DNA of 36,944 bases, from assembly GCA_900543615.1 (NCBI GenBank), contig UQSC01000006.1:1-36944 (forward strand). The letters are read 5' to 3'. A program made the translations under genes and the position numbers. The DNA is from an uncultured Collinsella sp. (GTDB lineage Bacteria; Actinomycetota; Coriobacteriia; Coriobacteriales; Coriobacteriaceae). The number at the start of each line of letters is the position of its first letter. Within the stretch, counting starts at the first letter, position 1. Positions 33,654 through 36,944 of the stretch are shown here, piece after piece. The notes under the pieces were generated by a model that had not been told where the DNA came from, ran no database searches, and saw only the letters and a program-made list of their open reading frames with translations.

Positions 33654-33950
33654 TCTCAATCTGTAACAGTTACGCGGCAAAACCGGGTCTTACTGTTACA
33701 GATCGAGACATTCCTCTCGGCCCATCCTCAACAATCTAGATCTGTAACAGCTAGGCCCACTTTTGGCCCCTATCTGTTACAGATCGAGACAAACCAAACC
33801 CGCCTGCTAGAAAATCTAAATCTGTAACAGTTACTCGGCAAAATCCGTCCCTCGTGTTACAGATTTAGACAAACACGACCCAACCCACCGGTATATCTCG
33901 ATCTGTAACACCAAGCCGCCCAAATCGGGTCTAGATGTTACAGATCGAGA
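33654..33950. repeat. Array of eight alternately inverted 15-17 bp motifs (four palindromic units of ~80 bp)
   Basis: The motif TCTCGATCTGTAACA(G) and its complement alternate. Left arms lie at 33654-33670, 33735-33750, 33815-33830 and 33896-33910. Right arms lie at 33692-33708, 33774-33789, 33855-33869 and 33936-33950. Units start every 80-81 bases and motif centres lie every ~38-42 bases. In unit 3 both arms change together (TCTAAAT / ATTTAGA), so pairing is kept. Loops of 21-25 bases and links of ~25-26 bases are only loosely similar. No protein is credible here. It resembles a BIME (alternating REP) array lying between the reductase gene and tRNA-fMet. Confidence 0.85.
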
Positions 33951-33999
33951 TTTTGTTTGAGAGGCCGAGAATTGGACCGAAAACACAGTCCCGGAATAA

Positions 34000-34030
34000 C
34001 AAAAAAGCTCGCCGGCTAGGCCGACGAGCT
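34000..34030 (-). terminator. Terminator of tRNA-fMet
   Basis: AGCTCGCCGGC / GCCGACGAGCT (11 bp, one G-T) with a 3-nt loop is followed on the minus strand by TTTTTTGTTATT, ten bases after the tRNA end. Confidence 0.9.
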
Positions 34031-34039
34031 GCAAGTTCT

Positions 34040-34116
34040 TGGTCGCGGGGGCAGGATTTGAACCTACGACCTCCGGGTTATGAGCCCGGCGAGCTACCAG
34101 ACTGCTCCACCCCGCA
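34040..34116 (-). tRNA. Initiator tRNA-fMet (CAT anticodon), CCA encoded
   Basis: The 77-base gene folds as a cloverleaf. The acceptor TGCGGGG pairs with CCCCGCG, the D-arm includes GAGC...GCTC, the anticodon arm is CCGGG-CTCATAA-CCCGG, the T-arm is GTAGG-TTCAAAT-CCTGC, and the 3' end is ACCA. The three G-C pairs at the base of the anticodon stem and A11-T24 are initiator features. Pair 1-72 is U-G where most bacterial initiators have a C-A mismatch; either way the end is weak, as needed for formylation. Confidence 0.92.
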
Positions 34117-34270
34117 ATGTCTGGGCGCCTCATGTGCGCAAGAAAGAATATTACGCGGGAGTTCGGTAAACGGCAAGGAAAATCTCGTAGAGCATAATTC
34201 CTTCATATTTAAACCCCTCAGCCCCTATCACCGTAAACGAATCGCAGCCGAGTGCCGTCGGCGACGCGTA

Positions 34271-34276
34271 TACAAT
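34271..34276 (+). promoter_or_regulatory. Candidate -10 element for coaX
   Basis: TACAAT (in TATACAAT) lies 36 bases before the coaX ATG. No consensus -35 is visible at the expected distance. Confidence 0.35.
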
Positions 34277-34312
34277 GGTGCGCGTCCTTTTATGCCAACA
34301 CTGGGAGTAGAC

Positions 34313-35086
34313 ATGCTGCTCGCTATCGATATGGGAAACACGCAGACGGCCATGGGCCTGTTTGACGGAGACGAGCTGGTGCAGTCGTGGCGCATGCCCA
34401 CCGACCGCTCCTATACCGCCGACGAGATCCATGTGCGCCTGATGGGTTTCTTTAAGATGTACGGCCTTTCGCTCGACGCGGTCGACGCGATCGCCTTTGC
34501 CGGCGTGGTGCCGCAGCTCTCGCGCGAATGGCACGCCGTGGCCGACCGCATTGCCGCGGACGCCATCGTCATCGGGCCGCAGACGGCCGCGGTGACCAAG
34601 CTGCGCGCGGCGCGTCCCCAAGCCGTAGGCGCCGATCGCGTCGCTAACGCCGTTGCGGCCGAAACTTTCTACGGCGCGCCGGCAATCGTGGTGGACTTTG
34701 GCACCGCGACCAATATCGACGTCATCGATGAGGACGGTTATTACATTGGCGGAGCGATCGCGCCGGGCATTCGCATCTCCATGGACGCGCTTGCCGCCCG
34801 TGCCGCCAAGCTCGCCAGCGTGCCGCTCGAGGCGCCCGAGCACGCCATCGGCCGCGATACCGAGGAGTGCATCAAGGTCGGCGCCGTGATGGGCGCCGCC
34901 GCCATGGCCGAAGGCCTGGTCGCGCGCATGAAGCGCGAGCTGGGCCGCGACGATGCCACCGTTATCGCCACGGGCGGCCTCGCCGGCATCGTCGCCGGCT
35001 CGACCGATGCCTTCGACGTGGTAGACGGCCAACTCACCATCAAGGGCATCTGCGAAATCTACCGCCGCATGCAGAAGCTGGGATAG
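34313..35086 (+). CDS. coaX: Type III pantothenate kinase
   Basis: The 257-residue enzyme phosphorylates pantothenate in the first step of coenzyme A synthesis, in the cytoplasm. It has the ASKHA motifs DMGNTQT (phosphate 1, Asp6), GADRVANAVA at 106-115 and VVDFGTATNID (phosphate 2), then GGAIAPGIRISMDAL. Family members usually read GTATT; here GTATN. Length is typical. The frame extends upstream through the tRNA, but GGGAG five bases before the ATG at 34313 fixes the start. The following gene is convergent and biotin-ligase-like; coaX and birA are often neighbours in bacteria. Confidence 0.95.
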   Translation: MLLAIDMGNTQTAMGLFDGDELVQSWRMPTDRSYTADEIHVRLMGFFKMYGLSLDAVDAIAFAGVVPQLSREWHAVADRIAADAIVIGPQTAAVTKLRAARPQAVGADRVANAVAAETFYGAPAIVVDFGTATNIDVIDEDGYYIGGAIAPGIRISMDALAARAAKLASVPLEAPEHAIGRDTEECIKVGAVMGAAAMAEGLVARMKRELGRDDATVIATGGLAGIVAGSTDAFDVVDGQLTIKGICEIYRRMQKLG

Positions 35087-35164
35087 AGCAGGGGCTTAAG
35101 TCGAGCGCGCCCGATGCCACAGTCCCCGCAAAGGCTCGCCAAGCCTATTCCTCAGACAGGCGAA

Positions 35165-35192
35165 ACCCTCCCCGGCACAGGCCGAGGAGGGT
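35165..35192. terminator. Bidirectional terminator between coaX and the ligase-like gene
   Basis: ACCCTCCCCGGC / GCCGAGGAGGGT (12 bp, one mismatch) with loop ACAG lies between two convergent genes. On the plus strand it is followed by CTTGTTGT. Confidence 0.7.
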
Positions 35193-35231
35193 CTTGTTGT
35201 CATCGTTGTCTTTGAGCGCTGGCGCCTCGCG

Positions 35232-35933
35232 CTACAGCCCGCGAATCCGTACGGCCTCGGGCGGAAACTCTTGCTCGCCGGCATCGGTCTTGATGGTCGC
35301 GCGGCCCCAGATGTCCAGGCCCGCAAACACACCGACCGCAAGCGGCAAGCCGTTGGGCGACACCGCCGCAACTTGGCGGCCCAGCAGCGGCACCATGTCG
35401 AAGTACTCGCCCAGCACGGGAGCCAGCGGCCCTGCGGCGCCTTGCGGCGTGTTGGCAACAACCGCCCAGGTGTCCACACGGGCCAGCACGGCGGCGGCCA
35501 GCGCCTCGACCAGCGCTTCGTCAGCCACGTCCACACCAAGCTCGCTCAACGCCGAATGCTCAATATCAACCGTCACCGCGGCAAACATGCCCGCAGCACC
35601 GGCACCGCCGTTCACGGCAACACGCGCGAGCGACGTCTCAAACGCAGGCGCACCGCACACGATATCGCTCGGCCACTGGATACCCACCTTACCGGCAAGG
35701 CCCAACCCCGGCGTCGAAGCCGTGCCCACGAGCGCGTCCATCATGCCCATCGCGGCCACAAACGGCAGGCCGTGGAAGGCGTGCATATTCACATCCGGAC
35801 GCACGACCAGCGAAAACGTCAGCGAAGCATCGCCCGCGCTCCACGCGCACCAGCCCGCGGACACGCCCTCGCGGCCCGCGTCGCGCGCCGCGTCGAGCTC
35901 GGTGCCGGCGGCAACAGCATTCATCTCGATCAT
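35232..35933 (-). CDS. Biotin-protein-ligase-like protein lacking catalytic motifs (probable pseudoenzyme)
   Basis: The 233-residue protein follows the BirA catalytic and C-terminal domains in order. GREGVSAGW (20-28) stands where ligases have GRGRxGRxW. LTFSLVVRP is the next strand, QWPSD (86-90) replaces KWPND, and the segment after it has no KLAGIL-type lysine. VTVDIEHSAL replaces GIGIN. The end (LLGRQVAAVSPNGLPLAVGV, ATIKTDAGEQ, EAVRIRG) matches the small C-terminal barrel. All ATP/biotin-binding motifs are altered, so catalysis is unlikely. The ATG directly follows the folK stop codon, so the two are co-translated. It could be a regulator or scaffold, or a ligase too diverged to judge by eye. 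Confidence 0.6.
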   Translation of the reverse strand: MIEMNAVAAGTELDAARDAGREGVSAGWCAWSAGDASLTFSLVVRPDVNMHAFHGLPFVAAMGMMDALVGTASTPGLGLAGKVGIQWPSDIVCGAPAFETSLARVAVNGGAGAAGMFAAVTVDIEHSALSELGVDVADEALVEALAAAVLARVDTWAVVANTPQGAAGPLAPVLGEYFDMVPLLGRQVAAVSPNGLPLAVGVFAGLDIWGRATIKTDAGEQEFPPEAVRIRGL

Positions 35934-36944
35934 CTACATACGCCCCAATTCGCCCACGATATGGCCCACGCGGTCCTCGGGCTCCTTGACCTCGACGCCG
36001 TTGTAGCGGAAGAACCGCGCCGGGTCGTGCATCAGGTCCTCGAGCGGCACCAGCACAAAGTCGCGCTCGCCAATGAGCGGATGCGGCAGGCGCAGCTTTT
36101 TGCCGCCGTGGGTCTCGCCGTCCATCCACAGCAGGTCCAGGTCGATGGTGCGCGGGCCGTTGGCCTTGGCCTTTTTGGAACGGTCGCGGCCCAGCTCGGC
36201 CTCGATCTTCATGAGCTCGTCGAGCAGCACCAACGGCGCCAACTCGGTCTTGATCTCGATGACGGCGTTGGCAAACGCGTCCTGGCGCGTCTCGTAGGCA
36301 GGCTCGCTCTCGTAGATGCGTGAGCAGTTGGACACGCAGGTGAGTGGAATCTCGGCGATCATCTCGCGTGCGGCGCGGATGTTGTCGCAGCGATGCCCCA
36401 GGTTGGAGCCCACGGCCACAAACGCACGGCGCGGCTGCGGCTTGGCGACGGCCCAGTAACCGTTCAGGAACTGCGCAAAACCCGCGGCGTCGTGCACGCG
36501 CACGATGTTCGCACCGGCCTGGATGGCGCCCAGGCACACGCCAAACGTGGCGGCATCGCGCGCGGCGGCCTCGGTCACGCCCGAGACAGCGCCCACAAAA
36601 CGCTTGCGCGACACGGCGCACATGAGCGGATAGCCCAGTGACGCCATCTTGGCAGTCTCGCGCTGGATGACGATGTCCTCGTTAGCCGACTTACCAAAGC
36701 CCGGGCCAGGATCGATGCAGATGCGGTCGCGCGACACGCCGGCATGGATGAGCGTGCGGGCCTGGTCGGACAGAAAGCCCATAACGCGGCGCATGATGGG
36801 CGCCGAATCGGGCAGGGTGAAGCGGCGGAGCTGCGAGGTGGGCACGTAGGCTTCCTCGCGGCGGGCGCTGCGGCGCATCATGGCGGCCAGGCGGTCATTG
36901 GACTCCGATTCGGCCTCGGTGGCTGCGGGCGCGGCCTCGGGTGC
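35934..36944 (-). CDS. Dihydropteroate synthase-HPPK fusion (FolP-FolK), C-terminal 336 residues; runs off window
   Basis: The frame is open to the window edge, so the N-terminus is missing. The first visible part is the C-terminal half of dihydropteroate synthase: DPGPGFGKS, then YPLMCAVSRKRFVG and NIVRVHD. Before it is an Ala/Glu/Arg-rich stretch (APEAAPAATEAESES on) that looks like an insertion. From about residue 170 HPPK follows: AFVAVGSNLGHR, SRIYESEPAYE, GRDRS and NGPRTIDLDLLW with the two Mg-binding Asp, then LPHPLIGERDFVLVPL. The two enzymes catalyse successive steps of folate synthesis, in the order HPPK then DHPS. The stop (TAG) is directly followed by the next gene's ATG. Confidence 0.9.
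   Translation of the reverse strand, partial: APEAAPAATEAESESNDRLAAMMRRSARREEAYVPTSQLRRFTLPDSAPIMRRVMGFLSDQARTLIHAGVSRDRICIDPGPGFGKSANEDIVIQRETAKMASLGYPLMCAVSRKRFVGAVSGVTEAAARDAATFGVCLGAIQAGANIVRVHDAAGFAQFLNGYWAVAKPQPRRAFVAVGSNLGHRCDNIRAAREMIAEIPLTCVSNCSRIYESEPAYETRQDAFANAVIEIKTELAPLVLLDELMKIEAELGRDRSKKAKANGPRTIDLDLLWMDGETHGGKKLRLPHPLIGERDFVLVPLEDLMHDPARFFRYNGVEVKEPEDRVGHIVGELGRM

Noticed and set aside
33654..33950. CRISPR array
   Set aside because: The repeats alternate in orientation, are only 15-17 bases long, and the spacers are partly similar to each other. No cas genes lie nearby.
34040..34116. tRNA-fMet as attachment site of an integrated element
   Set aside because: No integrase, no direct repeat of the tRNA 3' end and ordinary housekeeping genes on the far side.

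Overview
The window is a GC-rich bacterial chromosome segment that most resembles a gut Coriobacteriia (Collinsella-like actinobacterium). This is inferred from the strong G/C codon-third bias, a Gram-positive LPxTG surface protein, a group 4 (Ech-type) hydrogenase, NarL-type signalling beside ABC exporters, an Old-Yellow-Enzyme/FAD reductase, and a possibly leaderless gene start. No 16S rRNA or species marker is present, so the assignment is an inference.

Layout. (1) 1-5.1 kb, minus strand: the N-terminal part of a membrane-anchored cell-wall protein, a PRC-barrel/YtxH pair, a free-standing protein related to the N-terminal domain of cyanophycin synthetase, a CNNM/CorC-type membrane protein and a hemolysin III (TrhA/PAQR) protein. 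(2) 5.2-8.5 kb: a membrane-anchored alpha/beta hydrolase (+), a DUF362 double-[4Fe-4S] protein (-), a repeat-rich intergenic stretch and a SAM methyltransferase (-). (3) 8.6-17.4 kb: an export and sensing block. Five minus-strand genes (an FtsX-type permease with its ATPase; a DrrA-type ATPase with two ABC-2 permeases) lie back to back with a plus-strand NarL-family histidine kinase and response regulator. (4) 17.4-24.8 kb: a 2108-residue LPTTG-anchored adhesin or pilin-like protein with a vWA head and about ten Spy0128-like isopeptide repeats. It is bracketed by three copies of a 150-170 bp nested inverted-repeat element and preceded by a cluster of TGAGACA sites. (5) 24.8-30.5 kb: an Ech hydrogenase operon in the order echA-echB (fused into one protein), C, D, E, F. 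(6) 30.6-33.5 kb: an orphan IS3-OrfA-like HTH protein, an AT-rich island and an FMN/[4Fe-4S]/FAD reductase. (7) 33.6-37 kb: an array of eight alternately inverted 15-17 bp motifs at ~40 bp pitch, initiator tRNA-fMet, coaX (+), a biotin-protein-ligase-like protein lacking catalytic motifs (-) and a FolP-FolK fusion (-) that runs off the window.

How the genes fit together. Ech would couple ferredoxin oxidation and H2 evolution to ion pumping, which suits a fermentative anaerobe. The ABC/two-component block looks like a sense-and-export response to envelope stress or antimicrobials. The giant surface protein would mediate attachment and depends on a sortase outside this window. The most unusual items are the alternating palindromic array (33654-33950), the mosaic inverted-repeat elements around the adhesin, the stand-alone cyanophycin-synthetase N-domain protein, the EchA-EchB fusion and the pseudo-biotin ligase. 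All family names come from reading the sequence by eye; no database search was run.
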